Below the pieces are notes generated by a model that made no database searches, had not been told where the DNA came from, and saw only the letters and a program-made list of their open reading frames with translations. A stretch of DNA of 9,272 nucleotides from Actinotalea sp. (GTDB lineage Bacteria; Actinomycetota; Actinomycetes; Actinomycetales; Cellulomonadaceae), in contig JACIXM010000417.1 of the NCBI GenBank assembly GCA_014360395.1, positions 1 to 9,272 on the forward strand, read 5' to 3'. Position 1 is the first letter of the stretch; each line of letters begins with the position of its first letter. A program made the translations under genes and the position numbers. Positions 1 to 6,360 of this stretch are shown here, one piece after another.

Positions 1-36
1 CTGCCCCGGCGGCGCAGCGGGAGCGGCGTCGCGTCC

Positions 37-56
37 TCGATGGACGTTCGATGAAG
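37..56 (+). promoter_or_regulatory. CopR-type operator upstream of the response regulator (autoregulation)
   Basis: Two direct half-sites, TCGATGGAC (37-45) and TCGATGAAG (48-56), are separated by 2 bp and so repeat every 11 bp, the usual geometry for a dimer of OmpR/PhoB-family regulators. The same half-site recurs upstream of copA and of the DUF305 gene. The position just ahead of the regulator gene suggests autoregulation. The left half-site is degenerate at its end (GGAC rather than GAAG). Confidence 0.7.
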
Positions 57-105
57 ATCCGCACCCGTCCGCCGCGTGCTGGGCGCCCCGACCGCCGGAC
101 GCCCC

Positions 106-111
106 CAGAAT
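106..111 (+). promoter_or_regulatory. Possible -10 element of the response-regulator promoter
   Basis: The hexamer CAGAAT keeps the A2 and T6 of the actinobacterial TANNNT consensus. It ends 6 nt before the GTG at 118, so transcription could begin at the start codon and give a leaderless mRNA, which is common in actinobacteria. No good ribosome binding site precedes that GTG, which agrees with this. The gap from the upstream operator is 49 bp, the same as in the copA promoter. Confidence 0.35.
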
Positions 112-117
112 GGGCCG

Positions 118-870
118 GTGAGCACACCTGCGAGCCCACCGGCGGCCGGCCCCGCGACGAGCCCGGGGGCCGTCCCCCGGCGCGCCCTCGTCGTCGACGA
201 CGAACGGGCGCTCGCCGACGTCGTCCGCAGCTACCTCGAGCGGGACGGCTTCGAGGTGCGGACCGCGGCCGACGGCGAGGCCGGCCTGGAGCTCGTGCGC
301 CCCTTCGACCCGGACGTCGTCGTCCTGGACCTCGGGCTGCCCGGGATGGACGGCATCGAGGTGTGCCGGTCGCTGCGGACCTTCTCCGACTGCTACGTCA
401 TCATGCTCACGGCCCGCGCGGACGAGGTCGACACGCTGGTCGGGCTGTCCGTCGGCGCCGACGACTACATGACGAAGCCGTTCAGCCCCCGCGAGCTCAT
501 GGCGCGCGTCCGCACCCTGCTGCGCCGGCCCCGCGCGTCCGACCGGCCCGCCGAGCCGCCGGTCGCCCCGCTCGTCGTCGGCGACCTGCGCATCGACACG
601 GCCGCCCGGGAGGTGCACCGCGACGGCGAGCCGGTCGCCCTGACCCGGACGGAGTTCGACGTGCTGGCGGCCCTCGCCGCCCGCCCGCACGCGGTCCTCA
701 GCCGCAGCGCGCTCATCGAGGCGGTCTGGGGCGGCAACTGGGTCGGGGACGAGCACCTCGTCGACGTCCACGTCCTGCACGTGCGCCAGAAGCTCGGCGA
801 CAGCGCGACCGAGCAGCGCTACGTCCGCACCGTCCGCGGGGTCGGGTACCGCATCGGCACCGGGCGGTGA
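118..870 (+). CDS. OmpR-family response regulator, probable copper-responsive CopR
   Basis: A 250-residue DNA-binding response regulator. The receiver domain covers about residues 21-135, with the acidic pair D27/D28, phospho-acceptor D71 in VVVLDLGLPGMDG, T98 in MLTA and K120 in TKPF. A winged-helix Trans_reg_C domain covers about 150-247 (LTRTEFDVL, then VDVHVLHVRQKLG and VRTVRGVGYRI). I chose GTG 118 because residues before it would be low-complexity and a -10-like hexamer sits 6 nt upstream; the same frame is open from a GTG at 76. The sensor kinase starts 10 nt after its stop, so the pair is an operon. The locus and the TGAAG operators spaced by 11 bp point to a copper-sensing CopR, as known in Corynebacterium glutamicum. 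The family call is firm; copper as the signal is inferred from neighbours and operators. Confidence 0.95.
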   Translation: MSTPASPPAAGPATSPGAVPRRALVVDDERALADVVRSYLERDGFEVRTAADGEAGLELVRPFDPDVVVLDLGLPGMDGIEVCRSLRTFSDCYVIMLTARADEVDTLVGLSVGADDYMTKPFSPRELMARVRTLLRRPRASDRPAEPPVAPLVVGDLRIDTAAREVHRDGEPVALTRTEFDVLAALAARPHAVLSRSALIEAVWGGNWVGDEHLVDVHVLHVRQKLGDSATEQRYVRTVRGVGYRIGTGR

Positions 871-880
871 GGCACGCGCG

Positions 881-2023
881 ATGAGCACCACCGGCTCCCC
901 GCAGGCGGCGTCCCGCACGGGCCTGACCGGCCGTCTCCTGACCGCCCTCGCGCTCGTCCTGACGACCGCCGGCGTCACCGCCTGGCTCGTCGCGGGCGTC
1001 GTCGGGCCGCCGATCTTCCACGAGCACATGGAGCGCAGCGACGCCGCGGCGAGCGAGTCCACCGTGCTCCACGCGGAGGAGGCGTTCCTGACCGCCGGCG
1101 CGCTCTCGCTCCTCATCGCGCTCGGGACGGCGACCCTCGTGGCGCTCGGCGTCAGCCTGTTCCTGACGCGGCGCATCGGCCGCTCGCTCGGTGAGCTCAC
1201 CTCCGCGGCGCGGCTCGTCGCCGGGGGCCGGTACGAGGCGCGTGTCCCGGACCCCGGGATGGGGCCCGAGCTGGACGAGCTGGCCGGGGCGTTCAACCAG
1301 ATGGCGGCTCGCCTGGACGAGAGCGAGGCCCTGCGCCGCCGGCTGCTGTCCGACGTCGCGCACGAGCTGCGCACCCCGGTCGCGACCCTGGAGGCCCAGC
1401 TCGAGAGCATCGAGGACGGCCTCGTGCCGCTCGACGCGGCCACGGTCGGGGTGCTGCGGGACCAGGGCGCGCGCCTGACCCGCCTCGCGGAGGACCTCGC
1501 CGCCGTGACCCGGGCCGAGAGCGGCGACGCCCGGCTGGAGACCGCACCGCACCGCCCCGCCGACCTGCTGACGCGGGCCGCGGCGGCGGCGGGCACGCGC
1601 GCGGAGGCGGCCGGGGTCACCGTCGAGGTGGACGCCCCGGACGACCTGCCGGACGTCGACGTCGACCCCGACCGGATGGCCCAGGTGCTCGGGAACCTCG
1701 TGGACAACGCGCTGCGGCACACCCCCCGCGGCGGCGCGGTCACGCTCAGCGGCCGGGTGGCCGGGGAGCGCGTCGAGCTGTCCGTCGCGGACACGGGCGA
1801 GGGCATCGACGCCCGGCACCTGCCGCACGTGTTCGAGCGCTTCTACCGCGCCGACGACGCGCGGGACCGGCACAGCGGCGGGTCGGGCATCGGTCTGGCG
1901 ATCAGCAGGGCGCTCGTCGAGGCCCACGGCGGCACGATCCGCGCCGCCAGCGAGGGCCGGGGCCGCGGCAGCGCGTTCGTCGTCGCGCTGCCGCGGGCCG
2001 CCGCCGTCAGGCCGGACCGCTGA
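881..2023 (+). CDS. HAMP-containing sensor histidine kinase, probable copper sensor CopS
   Basis: A 380-residue membrane histidine kinase, partner of the regulator just upstream. In order it has TM1 (about 19-42), an external loop of only about 27 residues (43-69), TM2 (70-95), HAMP (96-148), a dimerisation domain with phospho-accepting H161 in SDVAHELRTP, and the ATP-binding domain: N-box NLVDNALRH (N276), G1 DTGEGI (304-309), F-box ERFYR (319-323) and G2 GSGIGLA (334-340). All catalytic motifs are intact. The loop carries H47, H49, M50 and H64, which could bind a soft metal ion. The ATG at 881 has GTGAGG (867-872) 8 nt upstream, overlapping the regulator's stop. The last 17 bp overlap the convergent SHOCT gene. 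The kinase assignment is certain; copper sensing is inferred from the locus. Confidence 0.95.
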   Translation: MSTTGSPQAASRTGLTGRLLTALALVLTTAGVTAWLVAGVVGPPIFHEHMERSDAAASESTVLHAEEAFLTAGALSLLIALGTATLVALGVSLFLTRRIGRSLGELTSAARLVAGGRYEARVPDPGMGPELDELAGAFNQMAARLDESEALRRRLLSDVAHELRTPVATLEAQLESIEDGLVPLDAATVGVLRDQGARLTRLAEDLAAVTRAESGDARLETAPHRPADLLTRAAAAAGTRAEAAGVTVEVDAPDDLPDVDVDPDRMAQVLGNLVDNALRHTPRGGAVTLSGRVAGERVELSVADTGEGIDARHLPHVFERFYRADDARDRHSGGSGIGLAISRALVEAHGGTIRAASEGRGRGSAFVVALPRAAAVRPDR

Positions 2024-2246
2024 ACGTCCCGCGGCGGCTCCCGTCCAGCTCCTCCCGCAGCGCCCGGTAGGTCGCCGGGTCGATGTCCCCCGACGCCAGC
2101 CGCTCGTCGAGGACCTGACGGGGCGTGGAGTGGTGCGCCGGGAACAGCCGGCTCACGCCCCACAGCACGAGCGCGACGACGACGAGCCAGAACACGCCCA
2201 TGCCGACCCAGCCCCCGACGCCCATCTGCGCGCACCACGGACCCAT
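2007..2246 (-). CDS. Small membrane protein with C-terminal SHOCT domain
   Basis: A 79-residue protein with one transmembrane helix (about residues 13-34, GWVGMGVFWLVVVALVLWGV) and a SHOCT (short C-terminal) domain at about 43-67, seen as VLDERLASGDIDPATYRALREEL. The start is fixed by the strong Shine-Dalgarno GAGAGGAGGAG, whose AGGAGG core lies 5 nt before the ATG. A longer open frame upstream has no domain and no such site. The gene runs against the sensor kinase and overlaps its last 17 bp. It diverges from copA across a shared 251-bp region full of regulator half-sites, so it is probably copper-responsive. C5, M8, M16 and the H38-H39 pair are possible metal ligands, but the function is unknown. 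SHOCT domains are often at the C-terminus of small membrane proteins and are thought to mediate oligomerisation. Confidence 0.85.
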   Translation of the reverse strand: MGPWCAQMGVGGWVGMGVFWLVVVALVLWGVSRLFPAHHSTPRQVLDERLASGDIDPATYRALREELDGSRRGTFSGPA

Positions 2247-2325
2247 CGGCTCCTCCTCTCTCCGCGGGCCCCGGTCGGTGCCCTGCTCCGAGGCTGGGGC
2301 AGCGGGGCGAAGAACCCGCTGGGGA

Positions 2326-2345
2326 TCGATGAAGGTCTGCTGAAG
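2326..2345 (+). promoter_or_regulatory. CopR-type operator, SHOCT-proximal pair
   Basis: Half-sites TCGATGAAG (2326-2334) and CTGCTGAAG (2337-2345) repeat with an 11-bp period. The pair lies 80 bp from the SHOCT start. Read in that gene's direction its orientation matches the box before the DUF305 gene, so it may serve the SHOCT promoter. Confidence 0.7.
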
Positions 2346-2353
2346 CCGCGACC

Positions 2354-2362
2354 GGGATGAAG
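2354..2362 (+). promoter_or_regulatory. Isolated CopR-type half-site between the two operator pairs
   Basis: GGGATGAAG matches the last six bases of the half-site consensus. It is 17 bp and 21 bp out of register with its neighbours, so it is not part of an 11-bp pair. It may be a remnant or a weak auxiliary site, and it overlaps the start of the second duplicated unit. Confidence 0.35.
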
Positions 2363-2374
2363 AACCCGGCCCGC

Positions 2375-2394
2375 TCGATGAAGAGTCGCTGAAG
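2375..2394 (+). promoter_or_regulatory. CopR-type operator, copA-proximal pair
   Basis: Half-sites TCGATGAAG (2375-2383) and TCGCTGAAG (2386-2394) have a 2-bp spacer and an 11-bp period. This is the pair nearest copA, 49 bp before the candidate -10 element and 103 bp before the start codon. It is probably the activator site for the copA operon. Confidence 0.75.
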
Positions 2395-2443
2395 AACGCC
2401 CCGGCCGCCCCGTGGTCCCACCCGCGCCCCGGCACCCCCGCCC

Positions 2444-2449
2444 TACGGT
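2444..2449 (+). promoter_or_regulatory. Candidate -10 element of the copA operon promoter
   Basis: TACGGT fits the actinobacterial TANNNT -10 consensus. It would place the transcript start near 2456 and give a leader of about 40 nt with its Shine-Dalgarno GGGAG at 2488-2492. No clear -35 is visible, as expected for an activator-dependent promoter. Confidence 0.5.
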
Positions 2450-2497
2450 CCGGGCAGACCGGTTCACCGGAGCCGCGTGCGACACCTGGGAGCGACC

Positions 2498-4861
2498 ATG
2501 ACCACCACACCGACGACGCCGCCCGCGTCCGACGCCGCGTCGTCCGACGCGTCCGGCCGGCCGGGCGGCGCAGCGAGCACCACGGCGTCCGGCGCGACCC
2601 GGACCGTCGAGCTCACCATCGGCGGGATGACGTGCAGCTCGTGCGCGGCGCGGATCGAGCGGAAGCTCAACCGGATCGACGGCGTGAGCGCGACGGTGAA
2701 CTTCGCGGTCGAGACCGCCGCGGTCCAGGCGCCGGACTCGGTGAGCGACGAGCAGCTCGTCGCAGCGGTGGTCGACGCCGGCTACACCGCGACCCTGCCG
2801 GCGCCGCCCGCGGCGCCGGGGTCGGACGCGGACGACGCCGCGCCGTCACCTGCCGACGACGCCGTGGCGCAGCTGCGCCGGCGCCTCGTCGTGGTCACGC
2901 TGCTGACCCTGCCGACCCTCGCCATGGCGATGGTCCCCGCGCTGCAGTTCGAGTACTGGCAGTGGCTCTCGCTGACCCTCGCGGCGCCCGTCGTCGTGTG
3001 GGGCGCCCTGCCCTTCCACACGACGGCGTGGAAGAACCTCCGGCACCGCACCGCGACGATGGACACCCTCATCTCGATGGGGATCACCGCGGCGTTCCTG
3101 TGGTCCGTCTACGCGCTCTTCCTCGGCGACGCCGGCATGCCGGGCATGCGCATGGACTTCACGTTCTTCCCCGAGCCCGGCTCGGGCAGCAGCGACATCT
3201 ACCTCGAGATCGCCGCGGCGCTGGCCATGTTCATCCTCCTCGGCCGCTACTTCGAGGCCCACGCGAAGCGGCGCTCCGGTGCGGCTCTGCAGGCGTTGCT
3301 GGACCTCGGCGCGAAGGACGTCGCCGTGCTCCGGGACTCCGCGGACGGACCGGTCGAGGTCCGCGTGCCGATCGAGGAGCTCGGCGTCGGCGACCGCTTC
3401 GTGGTGCGACCGGGCGAGAAGGTGGCGACCGACGGCGTCGTCGTCGACGGCACCTCGGCCATCGACGCGGCGCTGCTGACCGGGGAGTCCGTCCCGGTGG
3501 AGGTCGCCCCGGGCGACCCCGTCACGGGCGCGACGATCAACGCGGGCGGGCGGCTCGTCGTGGAGGCGACCCGCGTGGGCGCGGACACCAAGCTGGCGCA
3601 GATCGCCCGGCTCGTGGTCGAGGCGCAGTCCGGCAAGGCCGCCGTGCAGCGGCTCGCGGACCGGATCTCCGCGGTGTTCGTGCCCGTGGTGATCCTCATC
3701 TCGCTGAGCACCCTGGTGACGTGGCTGGTCACCACCGGCGACACCGTCGCCGCGTTCACGGCCTCGGTGGCGGTCCTCATCATCGCCTGCCCCTGCGCGC
3801 TGGGGCTCGCGACGCCGACGGCCCTGCTCGTCGGCACCGGCCGCGGCGCGCAGCTCGGGATCCTCATCAAGGGCCCGGAGGTGCTGGAGTCCACGCGCAA
3901 GGTCGACACCGTCGTCCTGGACAAGACCGGCACGGTGACGACCGGCCGGATGACCCTGCAGCACGTCGTCCCGGCCGAGGGCACCGACGCCACCGAGGCG
4001 CTCCGGCTGGCCGCCACGCTCGAGAACGCCTCCGAGCACCCCATCGCCACGGCGGTCGCGGCCGGCGCGGTGGACCGCGGACTCGTCCTGGGCGACGTGA
4101 CGGACTTCCGCAGCACCCCGGGGCGCGGGGTCGAGGGCACGGTCGAGGGACGTGCGGTCCTCGCCGGGCGCGCGGCGTGGGTGCAGGCGCAGGGCTCCGC
4201 GCTCCCTGCGGTGCTGTCCGCGGCGCTCGCGGAGGCCGAGGAGGCCGGCCGCACCGCCGTCGTCGTCGCGTGGGACGGTCACGCGCGCGCCGTGCTCGTC
4301 GTCGCCGACTCGGTGAAGGCGACGTCCGCGGAGGCGGTCGCCCAGCTGCGCCGCCTGGGCCTGCGTCCCGTCCTCCTCACCGGGGACAACGCCCGCGCCG
4401 CGCACGCCGTCGCCGCCGGGCTCGGGATCGACGAGGTCGTCGCTGAGGTGCTGCCGGAGGACAAGGTCGCCGTCGTCAGCCGGCTGCAGGCCCAGGGACG
4501 CACGGTCGCGATGGTCGGCGACGGCGTCAACGACGCGGCCGCGCTCGCGCAGGCCGACCTCGGCCTGTCCATGGGCACCGGCACGGACGCGGCGATCGAG
4601 GCGTCGGACCTCACGCTCGTGCGGGGCGACCTGCGGTCCGCCGCCGACGCCGTCCGCCTGGCCCGCCGCACCCTGCGCACCATCAAGGGCAACCTGTTCT
4701 GGGCGTTCGCGTACAACGTCGCGGCGATCCCGCTCGCCGCCTCCGGACGGCTCAACCCACTGGTCGCGGGGGCCGCGATGGCGTTCTCCAGCGTGTTCGT
4801 GGTCTCCAACTCGCTGCGCCTGCGCCGGTTCGCCGCGTGGTCCCAGCAGGAGACGGTCTGA
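2498..4861 (+). CDS. copA: Cu(I)-exporting P1B-1-type ATPase CopA
   Basis: A 787-residue P-type ATPase that pumps Cu(I) out of the cytoplasm at the cost of ATP. After a disordered Ala/Thr/Ser-rich tail of about 36 residues comes one HMA domain with GGMTCSSC (C46, C49). Eight transmembrane helices are expected. The actuator loop has TGES (328-331), the ion site CPC (431-433), the phosphorylation site DKTGT (D475), SEHP (H514) in the nucleotide domain and GDGVND (674-679). Y739-N740 and M761xxS764-S765 in the last two helices complete the Cu(I)/Ag(I) signature, separating it from Zn/Cd and Co pumps. ATG 2498 is chosen over an in-frame GTG at 2477 because GGGAG (2488-2492) precedes it at normal spacing. 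Its stop overlaps the next ATG by one base. Methionines 214, 217 and 219 lie in an external loop. Length is normal for single-HMA CopA. Confidence 0.97.
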   Translation: MTTTPTTPPASDAASSDASGRPGGAASTTASGATRTVELTIGGMTCSSCAARIERKLNRIDGVSATVNFAVETAAVQAPDSVSDEQLVAAVVDAGYTATLPAPPAAPGSDADDAAPSPADDAVAQLRRRLVVVTLLTLPTLAMAMVPALQFEYWQWLSLTLAAPVVVWGALPFHTTAWKNLRHRTATMDTLISMGITAAFLWSVYALFLGDAGMPGMRMDFTFFPEPGSGSSDIYLEIAAALAMFILLGRYFEAHAKRRSGAALQALLDLGAKDVAVLRDSADGPVEVRVPIEELGVGDRFVVRPGEKVATDGVVVDGTSAIDAALLTGESVPVEVAPGDPVTGATINAGGRLVVEATRVGADTKLAQIARLVVEAQSGKAAVQRLADRISAVFVPVVILISLSTLVTWLVTTGDTVAAFTASVAVLIIACPCALGLATPTALLVGTGRGAQLGILIKGPEVLESTRKVDTVVLDKTGTVTTGRMTLQHVVPAEGTDATEALRLAATLENASEHPIATAVAAGAVDRGLVLGDVTDFRSTPGRGVEGTVEGRAVLAGRAAWVQAQGSALPAVLSAALAEAEEAGRTAVVVAWDGHARAVLVVADSVKATSAEAVAQLRRLGLRPVLLTGDNARAAHAVAAGLGIDEVVAEVLPEDKVAVVSRLQAQGRTVAMVGDGVNDAAALAQADLGLSMGTGTDAAIEASDLTLVRGDLRSAADAVRLARRTLRTIKGNLFWAFAYNVAAIPLAASGRLNPLVAGAAMAFSSVFVVSNSLRLRRFAAWSQQETV

Positions 4862-6300
4862 TGCCGACCACCGTCGAGCTGCCCGTGCAGGGCATGACGT
4901 GCACGGCGTGCGAGCGCCGCATCACGACGCTCCAGCGGGTCCCCGGGGTCCGCGACGCCCGGGTGTCGGCCCGGCGGGGCCGGGCCACGGTCCGCACGAC
5001 CGGCCGCGTGCCGCGCAGCGCCCTGGTCCGCGCGGTCCGGGCGGCCGGGTACGAGGTCGGCGAGGACGTGCGGGACTGGCTCAGCCGGGACCGGACCGTC
5101 TGGCGGGACCTCGCGGTCGCCCTGGCGGTGCTGACCGCCCTCGGGCTGGCGCTGGAGACCAGCGGGCTCACCGGGCTGGCGGACCGTGTCAGCGGGCTCG
5201 CCGGCTCCGGGAGCCTCCTGCTCGTCGTCGTCCTGGGGCTCGCCGCCGGCTTCTCCACGTGCATGGCGCTCGTGGGCGGGCTGGTGCTGGCGGTCTCCGC
5301 GCGTCACGCGGAGCAGCACCCGGGCGGTTCGGCGGCCGAGCGGATGCGCCCGCACCTGGCCTTCAACCTCGGCCGGCTCGCGGGTTTCGCGGTGCTCGGC
5401 GGACTGACCGGCGCCGTCGGGTCGGCGCTGAGCCTGAGCGGCCGGATGGTCGCGCTCCTCATGGTCGCGGTGTCCCTGGTGATGGCCGGGATCGGGCTGC
5501 GGCTGACCGGGCTGTCGCCGCGGCTGTCCCGCAGCACGAGCGTCACGCTGCCGCCCAGGCTGGCGAGCGCCCTGCGCCTGGACCGGACCGGGTCGCGGTA
5601 CTCCGACCGGCGGGCCGCGCTCCTCGGCGCGGGCACCTTCCTCCTGCCGTGCGGGTTCACGCAGGCCGTCCAGGTGTACGCGCTGTCGACGGGCAACCCC
5701 GTGCGCGCCTCGGTGATCATGACGCTCTTCGCGCTGGGGACCATGCCGGGCCTGCTCGGGATCGGGGGGTTGACCGCGATGGCCCGCGGGGCGTTCGCGA
5801 CGCGGTTCTTCCGCTTCGCCGGGGTCGCGGTGCTCGCGTTCGCCGTCGTCAACGTCAGCGGTGCGCTCGGCATCCTCGCCCCCGCGCTCGTCGCGCCCGC
5901 GACGGCTGCGCCGGCACGCTCCCCGGACGTGGCGGCGGCGCCGGCGCCGGGCTCCCTGACGGACGCCGGCCCCTCCGGTCTCCCGACCCAGGTCTCGGCG
6001 AACGTCACGGTCGCCGACGACCTCCAGACCGTCCGCACCACGCAGGTCGCCACCGGCTACGAGCCGTACGAGGCGGTGGTCCTCGCCGGGGTCCCGATCC
6101 GTTGGGAGATCGACTCGGTCGCCGTCAGCTGCGCCGCGTCGCTGTGGGCGCCGGACCTCGGCATCCAGCCGCAGGTCCTCCGCCCCGGCCTCAACGTCCT
6201 CGAGCTCCGGCTCGACGAGCCCGGCACGTACTCCTACACGTGCGGGATGGGCATGTACTGGGGCGTGATCACCGTGGTCGAGGCCCCCGACGGCCGCTGA
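4861..6300 (+). CDS. HMA - DsbD/TauE-like membrane domain - cupredoxin fusion protein
   Basis: A 479-residue three-part protein probably moving copper or electrons at the membrane. Residues 5-66 form an HMA domain with GMTCTAC (C14, C17). Seven hydrophobic helices follow (about 82-100, 117-146, 167-190, 195-216, 252-273, 281-308, 317-340); the last six resemble the DsbD_2/TauE-SafE (UreH-like) family. C134 (GFSTCMA) and C264 (LLPCGFTQ) fall in the first and fourth of those six, the positions of the redox pair in DsbD. After an Ala/Pro linker (341-375) comes a cupredoxin-like domain with C424 and the C461-G-M463-G-M465 cluster but no histidine. An odd helix count puts HMA inside and the cupredoxin outside. 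The ATG overlaps the copA stop (TGATG), with AGGAGA at 4848-4853, so translation is coupled to copA. Databases usually call such proteins sulfite exporter TauE/SafE family, which the copper domains make unlikely. Confidence 0.9.
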   Translation: MPTTVELPVQGMTCTACERRITTLQRVPGVRDARVSARRGRATVRTTGRVPRSALVRAVRAAGYEVGEDVRDWLSRDRTVWRDLAVALAVLTALGLALETSGLTGLADRVSGLAGSGSLLLVVVLGLAAGFSTCMALVGGLVLAVSARHAEQHPGGSAAERMRPHLAFNLGRLAGFAVLGGLTGAVGSALSLSGRMVALLMVAVSLVMAGIGLRLTGLSPRLSRSTSVTLPPRLASALRLDRTGSRYSDRRAALLGAGTFLLPCGFTQAVQVYALSTGNPVRASVIMTLFALGTMPGLLGIGGLTAMARGAFATRFFRFAGVAVLAFAVVNVSGALGILAPALVAPATAAPARSPDVAAAPAPGSLTDAGPSGLPTQVSANVTVADDLQTVRTTQVATGYEPYEAVVLAGVPIRWEIDSVAVSCAASLWAPDLGIQPQVLRPGLNVLELRLDEPGTYSYTCGMGMYWGVITVVEAPDGR

Positions 6301-6310
6301 ACGGCCCGTC
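6289..6310 (+). terminator. Stem-loop at the end of the copA operon, possible weak terminator
   Basis: GACGGCCG (6289-6296) pairs with CGGCCCGTC (6302-6310), with one bulged C and the loop CTGAA spanning the stop codon of the fusion gene. No U-rich tract follows, so intrinsic termination is uncertain. The right arm abuts the next operator. Confidence 0.3.
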
Positions 6311-6329
6311 TTCATCGGATCTTCATCGA
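6310..6329 (-). promoter_or_regulatory. CopR-type operator upstream of the DUF305 lipoprotein gene
   Basis: On the minus strand this reads TCGATGAAG, AT, CCGATGAAG, with an 11-bp period. It is among the best-matching pairs in the window but is inverted relative to the gene it precedes, unlike the boxes before the regulator and copA. Its presence suggests the lipoprotein gene has its own copper-responsive promoter rather than depending on read-through from copA. Confidence 0.75.
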
Positions 6330-6360
6330 ACCTGACGGGCCCCTGCGCGGACATGTCGGA

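Larger units (their letters stand above)
2309..2394. repeat. Tandem duplication of an operator-bearing unit in the SHOCT/copA divergent promoter
   Basis: Units 2309-2345 and 2359-2394 align end to end. Each opens with the identical decamer GAAGAACCCG, has a variable GC-rich stretch, then TCGATGAAG, a 2-bp spacer and a second half-site ending GCTGAAG. The units start 50 bp apart. Each therefore carries one complete operator. Confidence 0.65.

Noticed and set aside
1..54. Possible 3' end of an upstream + strand gene (frame ending at TGA 52-54)
   Set aside because: Only 17 codons are visible, they are Arg/Ser/Gly-rich, and they run through the operator, so there is nothing to support a coding call.
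51..884. An open frame starting at ATG 51 and overlapping the response regulator
   Set aside because: The product is Arg/Pro-rich shadow translation, and its ATG lies inside the operator half-site TCGATGAAG. The regulator frame holds every receiver and DNA-binding motif.
4861..6300. Calling the fusion protein a sulfite exporter
   Set aside because: The TauE/SafE resemblance covers only the membrane part; flanking HMA and cupredoxin domains and the coupling to copA argue for copper handling.
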